Shown here: positions 13,427 to 20,892 of the stretch, piece after piece | How positions within the stretch are numbered: position 1 is the first letter of the stretch | How the letters are laid out: each line of letters starts with the position of its first letter | Assembly: GCF_004402405.1 (NCBI RefSeq) | Contig: NZ_SOFE01000004.1 | Coordinates: 1-64,000 of the forward strand | Direction of reading: 5' to 3' | DNA length: 64,000 bases | From: Cryobacterium levicorallinum | GTDB taxonomy: Bacteria > Actinomycetota > Actinomycetes > Actinomycetales > Microbacteriaceae | Translations under genes and position numbers: made by a program | Notes under the pieces: model-generated | Databases searched by the model: none | Told to the model about the DNA's origin: nothing | Seen by the model: the letters and a program-made list of their open reading frames with translations, nothing else

Positions 13427-16400
13427 GGCGCAATCGTGGTGGTCGAGACCGCGTCAGCGGCAGAGCTGGCCGACTTCTTCACTGGCGCTTTCCTGGCGGC
13501 GGGCTTCTTGACCGCGGCCTTCTTGACCGGAGCCACTGGTGTGCCGGCCAACGCTGCTTTGGCCGCCGCGTTCGCGGCACGGGTCGCAGCAGCCTTCTTG
13601 GCGGTGGCAGCCTTCGCTGCTGCCGTCGGCGCCTTCTTCACGGCCGGCTTCTTGACGGCGGCCTTCTTGGCCGGCGCCTTCTTGCGAGGAGCCGCCGGCC
13701 CCTTGGCCCGCTTGTCAGCGAGCAGCTGCACGGCCCGCTCGAAGTCGATCTCCTCGATGTCCTCCGACTTGGGAATCGTCGCGTTGGTGACCCCGTCGGT
13801 CACATACGCGCCGAACCGCCCGTCCTTGATCTTGATCGCCTTGCCACTTTCGGGGTCGGGCGCTTCGAATTCCTTCAGGGCGCTCGAGGCACGGCGGGCG
13901 CCATACTTCGGCTGGGCGTACAGCTCGATCGCACCGGGCAGGTCGATGTCGAAGATCTGGTCTTCGCTCGTGAGCGACCGGGTGTCGATGCCCTTCTTCA
14001 GGTACGGCCCGAACTTGCCGTTCTGGGCCAGAATCTCGGTGCCGGTCTCCGGGTCGAGCCCCACCATGCGCGGCAGGGCGAGCAGGCGCAGCGCGGTTTC
14101 CAGGTCGACGGTGGCCAGATCCATCGATTTGAAAATGGATGCTGTGCGCGGCTTGTCAGCAGCGGCCACCTTCTTGACGGCCGGCTTGCGCTTCGGCTTA
14201 GTCACCGTGACCTCGCCGGTTGCGGGGTCGATCGTTTCCACGGGAACAGCCACGACGACCGGAACAACCGGCTCGTCCGGAGCTGGCGCGAGCTCGGTGA
14301 CATACGGGCCGAAGCGGCCGTCCTTGGCGACGATCTCCTTGCCGTTCTCCGGGTTGAGTCCGATCACACGGTCGGTGACGACCGGGGCGTCGATGAGTTC
14401 GCGGGCCTTCGCCGCGGTCAACTCGTCGGGAGCGAGTTCCGGCGGAATGTTCACCCGGCGGGGCGGGGCATCCGCTTCAGCATCGGGGTCGATGACCTCG
14501 AGGTAGGGGCCGTACTTGCCGATGCGCAGGGTGATGTCATCGCTGATGGTGACCGAGTTGATCACCCGCGGGTCGATCTCACCGAGGTTGTCGATGACCT
14601 GGCGCAGGCCGCGATGCTTATCGCTGCCGAAGTAGAAGCTGTTGAGCCAGTCCAGACGGTTGGCTTCGCCGCCGGCGATGCGGTCGAGGTCGTCCTCCAT
14701 CTCGGCGGTGAAGTCGTATTCGACCAAGTCTCCGAAGAATTCTTCGAGAAGGCGCACGACCGAGAAGGCGATCCAGTTCGGAACTAGCGACTGACCGCGC
14801 GGCGTGACGTAGCCACGCTCCGTAATGGTCGAGATGATGGACGCGAAAGTCGAGGGGCGGCCAATGCCGAGCTCTTCGAGCTTCTTGACCAGGCTGGCCT
14901 CGGTGTAGCGGGCGGCCGGGGTGGTCTCGTGGCCCTTGGCCTCGAGGTCGAGCAGCGCCAAGGTCTGGCCCTCTTCGAGTGGCGGCAGCTTGGAATCGGT
15001 CGCATCCGTCGACGCGTTGCGCTCTTCGTCCTTGGACTCTTCGTAGGCGAGCATGAAGCCGCGGAAGGTGATGACGGTTCCGCTGGCCGAGAACTCGGCG
15101 AGCGCGCCCGAGGCTGCGGGGTGCTCCGACGTGCCGGTCGGGCCGGCGGCGATGGTCACCGAGGCGGTCAAACCGGTGGCGTCCTTCATCTGCGAGGCGA
15201 CGGTGCGCTTCCAGATGAGGTCATAGAGCTTGAAGTCGTTGCCACGCAGGCTCGACGCGAGCGAGGTCGGGGTGCGGAAGGTGTCGCCGGAGGGGCGAAT
15301 TGCCTCGTGCGCTTCCTGCGCATTCTTGCTCTTGCCCTTGTAGGCGCGCGGGGCATCCGGAACCGTTTCAGCGCCGTAGAGCGCGGCCGCCTGGGTGCGG
15401 GCAGCGGTGAGAGCCTGCTGCCCGAGCGACGGCGAGTCGGTACGCATATAGGTGATGTACCCGTTTTCGTACAGCGACTGCGCGACGCTCATGGTCTGCC
15501 GGGCGGTGAAGCGCAGCTTTCGCGCAGCTTCCTGCTGCAGGGTCGAGGTCGTGAATGGTGCGGCGGGGCTGCGACGGTACGGCTTGGAAGTGACCTTGGT
15601 GACCTCGAGCTTGACGTCCGGGCTCTTCAGAGCGATCGTCAGTGCCTGAGCAGCGGACGCGTCGAGGGTGATGGCCTTCACGGTCGGCTTGAGCGCACCC
15701 GAATCGTCGAAATCGCCACCGGTGGCGATGCGCTCACCGTTCAGACGCACGAGCTTCGCGTCAAAGGCTTGGTCTGTTTCTGAAGCGGATGCCGCCAGTC
15801 GCGCCAGCAGATCCCAGTAGCCGGCGGAGACGAACGCGAGGCGCTCCTTCTCCCGGTCGACGACGAGGCGGGTCGCGGCGCTCTGCACGCGGCCAGCGGA
15901 GAGGCCCGGGCCGACCTTGCGCCAGAGCACCGGGGAGATCTCGTAGCCGTAGATGCGGTCGAGGATGCGCCGGGTTTCCTGCGCGTCGACGAGGGCGGTA
16001 TCGAGGTCGCGAGTATTGTCCTTGGCAGCGAGGATGGCGTCCTTGGTGATCTCGTGGAACACCATGCGCTTGACCGGAACCTTGGGCTGCAGCACCTGCA
16101 GCAGGTGCCAGGCGATGGCCTCGCCTTCGCGGTCCTCATCAGTTGCGAGCAAGAGTTCGTTCGCATTCTTGAGGGCACGCTTGAGTTCGCTGACGGTCTT
16201 CTTCTTGGCGTCGGAGACCACGTAGTACGGTTCGAAACCGTTTTCCACATCGACCGAGAATCGGCCGAGCGCACCCTTCTTAAGTTCCGGCGGCAGGTTT
16301 TTCGGCTCGATCAAGTCGCGAATATGACCGACCGAAGACAAAACTTCATAGCCGTCGCCGAGATACGCGGCGATCGACTTCATCTTGGTCGGTGATTCAA

Positions 16401-16428
16401 CAATGACCAGCTTCTTAGTGCCTGGCAC
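13423..16428 (-). CDS. topA: DNA topoisomerase I
   Basis: 1001 aa from the GTG at 16428, chosen because AAGAGGAG lies four bases upstream and the protein then begins at the conserved KKLVIVESPTK; the frame stays open to 16734 but that part is not TopA-like. The Toprim domain includes LATDEDREGEAIAWHL. The catalytic tyrosine is Tyr327 in TYMRTDSPSL. Instead of zinc fingers, the C-terminal part has repeated GxFGPY-type TopA repeats (RIGKYGPYLE, KDGRFGPYV, QNGKFGPYL, KDGRFGAYV) and a long Lys/Ala/Pro-rich basic tail, as in other actinobacteria. It relaxes negative supercoils. Confidence 0.95.
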   Translation of the reverse strand: MPGTKKLVIVESPTKMKSIAAYLGDGYEVLSSVGHIRDLIEPKNLPPELKKGALGRFSVDVENGFEPYYVVSDAKKKTVSELKRALKNANELLLATDEDREGEAIAWHLLQVLQPKVPVKRMVFHEITKDAILAAKDNTRDLDTALVDAQETRRILDRIYGYEISPVLWRKVGPGLSAGRVQSAATRLVVDREKERLAFVSAGYWDLLARLAASASETDQAFDAKLVRLNGERIATGGDFDDSGALKPTVKAITLDASAAQALTIALKSPDVKLEVTKVTSKPYRRSPAAPFTTSTLQQEAARKLRFTARQTMSVAQSLYENGYITYMRTDSPSLGQQALTAARTQAAALYGAETVPDAPRAYKGKSKNAQEAHEAIRPSGDTFRTPTSLASSLRGNDFKLYDLIWKRTVASQMKDATGLTASVTIAAGPTGTSEHPAASGALAEFSASGTVITFRGFMLAYEESKDEERNASTDATDSKLPPLEEGQTLALLDLEAKGHETTPAARYTEASLVKKLEELGIGRPSTFASIISTITERGYVTPRGQSLVPNWIAFSVVRLLEEFFGDLVEYDFTAEMEDDLDRIAGGEANRLDWLNSFYFGSDKHRGLRQVIDNLGEIDPRVINSVTISDDITLRIGKYGPYLEVIDPDAEADAPPRRVNIPPELAPDELTAAKARELIDAPVVTDRVIGLNPENGKEIVAKDGRFGPYVTELAPAPDEPVVPVVVAVPVETIDPATGEVTVTKPKRKPAVKKVAAADKPRTASIFKSMDLATVDLETALRLLALPRMVGLDPETGTEILAQNGKFGPYLKKGIDTRSLTSEDQIFDIDLPGAIELYAQPKYGARRASSALKEFEAPDPESGKAIKIKDGRFGAYVTDGVTNATIPKSEDIEEIDFERAVQLLADKRAKGPAAPRKKAPAKKAAVKKPAVKKAPTAAAKAATAKKAAATRAANAAAKAALAGTPVAPVKKAAVKKPAARKAPVKKSASSAADAVSTTTIAP

Positions 16429-16635
16429 CAGACTCCTCTTTATAGGTAGTGGCCAAATGATGGGCCAAGGCACACCATACACACTGGAATGGAGTGCCCG
16501 CCTAATCGACGGGTGCCGGTCGGCGCGTCCCGCTGGCATACACGCCACTCCCAGCGACCATCCAGTTCGCTCTGGGCGTGCCGCGTGTCGGCTCGATACC
16601 CTTGCCGTTTGTAAACCAGAGTGCAGAATAGACCC

Positions 16636-16869
16636 ATGGGTACAATGACGGCCACATACACCGCGATGTTGACGGATGGCCCCCTCCAGGGCAAGACAAT
16701 CACGACGACCTTTCTCGATTCGGGCGATCCGCAACCGCGCATTGAGATTCCGGCCGACGCTGGCAAACGATATCTCTATGCGCGTGGTGCCGGCCGGGAG
16801 TTCGAGGGCTCCGACTCCGGTCGTCCTACGGCGGTCGAGTACCGGTACCTCGAGGTTCTGCTCTCTTAG
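16636..16869 (+). CDS. Small conserved-looking protein of unknown function
   Basis: 77 aa from ATG 16636 (GTG 16621 and ATG 16645 are alternatives; no strong Shine-Dalgarno separates them). The sequence MTATYTAMLTDGPLQGKTI continues into a short beta-rich domain with IEIPADAG and a C-terminal VEYRYLEVL. There is no membrane segment or signal peptide. It lies divergently from topA and its stop overlaps the stop of the Tad-locus gene by four bases. Codon usage looks coding. I do not recognise the family. Confidence 0.55.
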   Translation: MGTMTATYTAMLTDGPLQGKTITTTFLDSGDPQPRIEIPADAGKRYLYARGAGREFEGSDSGRPTAVEYRYLEVLLS

Positions 16870-17279
16870 GTGGTGTCGCCTTCGGGGGGCTGAGTTTCAG
16901 GCGGTGCAGCCTCCGGCAGTGCAGACTCCGGCGGCGGCCCGGCCCGGGCGCTCGCCGAGAGCTCGATGCCCAGAACCGTGCGACTCACCGAAACGGATGC
17001 GAGCAGCCCGGTCACCGCGCAGCGGGTTACGGCCACCTCGTTGAGTGCCGCGACGGCATCCGCCGCTGGGCAGGGGTAGCCCGCGATTGCCCCGGATGCG
17101 GTGTCGGCCGCAGCGAGCGCGGCCGCGTCAGCGGCATTCGCGACGGACCGGCCGACCGCGAGCAGCGCGAGGGTGGACACAACGAGGGTCGTCAGCAGCA
17201 CGGTGGCACCGAGCACCGCGATCGCGAGGATCGAGCCTGCCCCCCGCTCGGCCCCGTCCCGCCGCCCGCCCGCGCTCAC
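16866..17279 (-). CDS. TadE/Rv3654c-like pseudopilin-related membrane protein
   Basis: 137 aa from a GTG that overlaps the stop of the upstream TadE gene (GTGA at 17276-17279). Residues about 9-35 (ERGAGSILAIAVLGATVLLTTLVVS) form one membrane segment preceded by a Gly/Glu stretch, followed by ADAAALAAADTASG, a signature of the TadE/TadG-neighbour proteins (Rv3654c-like) at the end of actinobacterial Flp clusters. The tail is Pro/Glu-rich. It is probably exported or inserted as part of the Tad system; its exact role is unknown. Confidence 0.75.
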   Translation of the reverse strand: MSAGGRRDGAERGAGSILAIAVLGATVLLTTLVVSTLALLAVGRSVANAADAAALAAADTASGAIAGYPCPAADAVAALNEVAVTRCAVTGLLASVSVSRTVLGIELSASARAGPPPESALPEAAPPETQPPEGDTT

Positions 17280-17611
17280 TGGCCACCGGCGAGGGCGCAG
17301 GAACGCGCTTCGAGGGTGAGCTCCGCGAACAGACCAGAGCCGGTCGCGGTGACTCGGGCGCAGACGAATTCGCCGCGTCGTTCCGCCGCCAGGCCGGCTC
17401 CCGACACTGCACCGGCGACGAGCGCCGCTGCGCGGGCCACACTGTCGCCGCGGGACAGGACCCGCGCCGCGGTGGCGGCGGCATCTGTCAGCCGCACCTG
17501 CACCCCGACGACCTGCACTGCGCCCAGGCAGCAGGCCAGCACGAGCACAACGGCCGGCAGCGCGGTGGCGAACTCGGCCGTGATACTGCCCCGATTCGCC
17601 TGACCGCTCAT
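17276..17611 (-). CDS. TadE-like pilus assembly protein
   Basis: 111 aa starting at ATG 17611 (MSGQANRG). The segment GSITAEFATALPAVVLVLACCL has the TadE hallmark of a Gly-x-x-Thr-Ala-E-F-A-x-x-x-P motif leading into a single membrane helix, a pseudopilin-like layout in which Glu follows the processing site. Two Cys in the C-terminal half may form a disulfide outside the membrane. The position between the DUF4244 gene and the Rv3654c-like gene matches the mycobacterial Rv3655c arrangement. Confidence 0.8.
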   Translation of the reverse strand: MSGQANRGSITAEFATALPAVVLVLACCLGAVQVVGVQVRLTDAAATAARVLSRGDSVARAAALVAGAVSGAGLAAERRGEFVCARVTATGSGLFAELTLEARSCALAGGQ

Positions 17612-17693
17612 CCTTGACCGGCTGGCCCAATTTTCCCGACTCGCCCGGCTGGGCCTGCTCGGCCAGGCCTGCCTCCGATGCGCGCGCCCTCGA

Positions 17694-17981
17694 CTACCCG
17701 ATGCTGAGTGCACGGCGCACCAGGTCGGTGAGCATCCCACGCACCTCGTCGCTGCGCAGAATGACGATGAGCAATCCGGCGAAGCCAACCGCGGCCATCG
17801 TGGCGACCACGTATTCGGCGGTGGCAGCTCCGGCCTCGTCGGTCAGCCGTCGCAGGGCACTTCGTGCAGGCAGCACAGTGTTAGCCGCTGATTCCTCCGG
17901 CACGGTTTCGGCCAGCACCACGTCGGCAGACACCACCGCGACAGGCACCGCTTTTTCCACTAACCCGATCTTTGTATACAC
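17694..17981 (-). CDS. Flp-pilin-like DUF4244 protein
   Basis: 95 aa from GTG 17981, supported by AAGGAG eight bases upstream. The C-terminal 45 residues contain EAGAATAEYVVATMAAVGFAG and a further hydrophobic stretch. This is the short AEY-containing hydrophobic motif of actinobacterial Flp-like pilins (DUF4244, cf. Rv3656c). It is probably the structural subunit. A prepilin peptidase is not in this window. Confidence 0.78.
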   Translation of the reverse strand: MYTKIGLVEKAVPVAVVSADVVLAETVPEESAANTVLPARSALRRLTDEAGAATAEYVVATMAAVGFAGLLIVILRSDEVRGMLTDLVRRALSIG

Positions 17982-18092
17982 AGGCTCGTCTCCTTCTGGC
18001 GTCTGTCGACGCGGGTTGGGCGGCACGAGCACATTCACTCTGCTCCGATCTGGAAGTGGCGGCCGCACGCATCCCCTGATCTGTGCACAGCC

Positions 18093-19130
18093 TCAGAACG
18101 TGGCGAGGGTGGAGGAGAGCACGCTGATCAGCAGTGGCACGACGCCGACGAGCATGAAGGCGGGCAGAACGCACAGGCCGAGCGGCAGCATGAGCGTCAC
18201 CGAGAGGGTCCCGGCTCGACGCTGTCCCGCACTTCGGGCATCCCGTCGCACTTGTTCGGCTTCGCTGCGCAACAATTCCGCTGCCGGAACCCCCGCCCGG
18301 GTCGACAGGTCAAGCACCCGCTCGATTGGATCATCCCCCGACTCCGTTCCAGACCCGATCGCATAGCGCTCAGCCGCAGCGTGCACGAACGCCCGGGAAC
18401 GATCGATCGACCCGCCCCCGGACATGGCAATGGCCATGAGTTCGAGTCGCAAACCGGGAGTCAGCTCGGTCGGCGCCGCTCGGTGTACCAGCGCGCGGCT
18501 CCAACCCGCAGCGGCGGCCATGAGCACACCGCCGCCGGCCAAGCAGAGCAGCCCGGGCACGGTCGCGAACAGCGTGTGCACCGAGTCGAAGCCCATCAGG
18601 CTGCCAAAGAGGATGCCGATCACCGGCAGCACCATGACCAATCGTGCCGTCGCGCGCGGGGTGGCCAGCGCGACCTCGAGGTCGCGCTGCACCTGCGCCA
18701 GGTCACGCAGTGATGCGGCGAGTTCCCGCAGGCAACCGGCCAGTGGTGCCCCGGCCTGGGTGGCGACCTGCCAGGCCGCAGCGAGTCCCCGCCAGGCGGA
18801 TTCGGTCTCGCCGCATGCCTGCCCGGCGATCGCATCGGCCACGCTGTCGCCACGGGCCGCAGCCCGAGCGGCAGCCCGCAGAATGCCCGTGGTCGCGATT
18901 TCCGCGCCGCCCGCCGCGGGCGATCCGGCGCGTCGCACGGTACGACTCGTTGCCGCCGGCAGGCCATCCGAAGTTGGTAACAAGTAGCCCCATGCCGAGA
19001 CCGGAGAAACGCCAGCCGAGAGCAGCACGGCCAGCCGTTGAGTGACCGCCGCGACCTCCTCGATCGGCGGTACCGATTCACCGTGCCGCAAGAGCGGATC
19101 CTCCCCTCGCGACCGTGTGCAGAGGCACAT
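18093..19130 (-). CDS. Type II secretion F-domain protein (TadB/TadC-like)
   Basis: A 345-aa inner-membrane protein. A cytosolic F domain at about 20-165 (EEVAAVTQRLAVLLSAGVSP, QAGAPLAGCLRELAASLRDL) precedes a pair of membrane segments at about 167-210, a second F-like cytosolic region (AMSGGGSIDRS, LSTRAGVPAAELLRSEAEQ) and a final membrane pair. One gene thus appears to do the work of separate TadB and TadC genes, or it is a fusion of shortened versions. It follows tadA by about 30 bp on the same strand. Its likely role is the membrane platform for the TadA ATPase. Confidence 0.8.
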   Translation of the reverse strand: MCLCTRSRGEDPLLRHGESVPPIEEVAAVTQRLAVLLSAGVSPVSAWGYLLPTSDGLPAATSRTVRRAGSPAAGGAEIATTGILRAAARAAARGDSVADAIAGQACGETESAWRGLAAAWQVATQAGAPLAGCLRELAASLRDLAQVQRDLEVALATPRATARLVMVLPVIGILFGSLMGFDSVHTLFATVPGLLCLAGGGVLMAAAAGWSRALVHRAAPTELTPGLRLELMAIAMSGGGSIDRSRAFVHAAAERYAIGSGTESGDDPIERVLDLSTRAGVPAAELLRSEAEQVRRDARSAGQRRAGTLSVTLMLPLGLCVLPAFMLVGVVPLLISVLSSTLATF

Positions 19131-19160
19131 CGCACCACGCGATCGCTACCCTTGGCCGCA

Positions 19161-20390
19161 TCACAGGGCCTCGATCGCCAGGCGGTCTCGACCATTGAGC
19201 GTGAACCGGCCGACCGCCTCCAGCCGCCGCACCCCCTCGGTACGTTCCAGGTGCAGCACAAGCCCGATCGCGCTCACCGTTTGGCGGGCTACGGCCGCCG
19301 CACTCATTCCGGCGAGCGCCCCAAGGGCTTCCAGACGGGCCGGTACGTCGTCGAGGGAATTCGCGTGCAGGGTGCCAGCTCCCCCATCGTGCCCGGTGTT
19401 CAGCGCCGCGAGCAGCTCGCGAATCTCGGATCCGCGGCACTCGCCCAGAACGAGCCGATCCGGCCGCATGCGCAGAGCTTCACGCAGCAGGGCCTCGAGG
19501 CCGATGCGTCCGGCGCCCTCCAGGTTGGCTTGCCTGGCCTCGAGCGCGACCACGTGCGGATGCAGGATGCGCAGCTCGGCCACGTCTTCGATCGCGACGA
19601 TGCGCTCGTCGGCCGGTGCCTCGCCGAGCAGCGCGGCCAGCAGGGTGGTCTTTCCGCTGCCGGCCGCGCCGGTGATGAGCAGGTTCTGCCGACCGCGCAC
19701 CGCCGCACGCAGTCGGTTCAGCCGGGCAGCGGATGCCTCTCCCACGCCGAACAAACCGGCGTCCGCGAGCGCACCGAGGCTGCGATGCGCGGCGTGCGGA
19801 AGCCGAATCGACAGGAGCGTTCCCGTGCTGGATACCGGAGGCAGTACCGCGTGCACCCGAATGCCGTCGGCCAGCCGAACGTCAACGCAGGGACTGGCCT
19901 CGTCGATGTGTCGCCCGCCGAGGGCGATCAGCCGCACGGCCAGAGCACGTACCTCCGCCTCACCGAGCTGCCAGGCCGGTGCGAAGGCGAGGCCGTGGCC
20001 GGCATCAATCCACAGCCCGGATTCCCCGTTGACGAACAGGTCGGTGGTCTCAGGGTCTTCGGCGTAGCCGGCCAGCGGGCCGAGCGCCCGAAGGTCGGAA
20101 CGGTTGGTCTCGGAGCGAGTCGGGCTGTAAGCCGGTTCGGCGCCGATCCTGCCGGGGATCCCGCCAGCGGCGACCGCCGGCTGAACGGCGCTGTCCTGCG
20201 GCACGGTACCTACGGCATCCGTGGGCACCGTGCGATGCCGGGGAGTCGGCGCTCGCTGCGGCGCAGCGAGCGGTCGAGTGCCCGACGCGGTGCTCGGATT
20301 CGCAGGCGACGCCGCAACCGCGCCGGCGCAAGACGAACCGGCGACACCCGGAACGGCGTAAGACGGAACGGCGACGAAGGGCTGGACCAT
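19161..20390 (-). CDS. TadA/CpaF-type pilus assembly ATPase
   Basis: About 409 aa from ATG 20390 (MVQPFVAV, with GGAG five bases upstream); the frame is open to 20588 but that extension is Pro/Arg-rich. The ATPase core shows Walker A GAAGSGKTTLLAAL, an Asp box IVAIEDVAELRI, Walker B RLVLGECRGSEI and a His box GTLHANS. It should power assembly of the Flp-like pilus. No TadZ/Ssd-like partner gene precedes it, unlike the M. tuberculosis Rv3660c-Rv3654c cluster. Confidence 0.85.
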   Translation of the reverse strand: MVQPFVAVPSYAVPGVAGSSCAGAVAASPANPSTASGTRPLAAPQRAPTPRHRTVPTDAVGTVPQDSAVQPAVAAGGIPGRIGAEPAYSPTRSETNRSDLRALGPLAGYAEDPETTDLFVNGESGLWIDAGHGLAFAPAWQLGEAEVRALAVRLIALGGRHIDEASPCVDVRLADGIRVHAVLPPVSSTGTLLSIRLPHAAHRSLGALADAGLFGVGEASAARLNRLRAAVRGRQNLLITGAAGSGKTTLLAALLGEAPADERIVAIEDVAELRILHPHVVALEARQANLEGAGRIGLEALLREALRMRPDRLVLGECRGSEIRELLAALNTGHDGGAGTLHANSLDDVPARLEALGALAGMSAAAVARQTVSAIGLVLHLERTEGVRRLEAVGRFTLNGRDRLAIEAL

Positions 20391-20892
20391 GCTCCGACCG
20401 TAGAGCGGGTCCGGGCGCGCCGCCGGGCCGCCGCCGGGATCGGTAAGAAACGGCTGCTGGTCGCGCTTGGGGAGGATCGGCACCAGCCCCACGCAGCGCG
20501 CCTGGCAAGCCCGACCTGCCCTGAAATGAGCTGCCACGCAAGCAACCCGCGCCAGACGACCTGCGCATTTAAACAGAAGGGGCGGCACCTATTGGGGGGA
20601 ACAGGTGCCGCCTAGCAACACGCAGATTGGGGGGAACCATACGTCTTGCTGGTCAGAACTTTCGTCCAGACGTGGTTCAGTTTACGCGGCCCGAGACAAA
20701 TTGCAAGTCCAATGTCCTCCAAAGGGAGGACACTCGCTTGGGGGCGTACAGAATTGCCATTTCGAATCTATTTTCTGGGTTCCTGTTGCTCAAAAAGTCC
20801 CTCTGTATACAGAGATCGGCCCGGAACCGGTAGGGTTCAGTTGAGCTGGCAATGTCCTGCATGCACGTACCGCAAAGGAGCGAATTACAAAT
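20391..20892. promoter_or_regulatory. Divergent tadA/acsA control region with hairpins
   Basis: This 500-bp gap holds three structured elements. First, a perfect 10-bp hairpin at 20581-20612 (GGCGGCACCT / AGGTGCCGCC) whose 12-nt loop ATTGGGGGGAAC recurs exactly at 20626-20637. Second, a hairpin at 20713-20732 (TGTCCTCC-AAAG-GGAGGACA). Third, a palindrome at 20801-20814 (separate entry). I see no convincing gene in it. Confidence 0.6.
20801..20814. promoter_or_regulatory. Perfect palindrome CTCTGTATACAGAG upstream of acsA
   Basis: A 14-bp perfect palindrome 79 bp before the acsA start. The GT-ATA-AC core resembles operators of GntR/FadR-type repressors. Related CTGTATACA sequences occur inside acsA at 21676-21684 and 21955-21964. 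Regulator and effect are unknown. Confidence 0.45.

Noticed and set aside
16429-16734. 102-codon N-terminal extension of topA
   Set aside because: The extension is not TopA-like, while GTG 16428 has a strong ribosome site and begins at the conserved TopA N-terminus.
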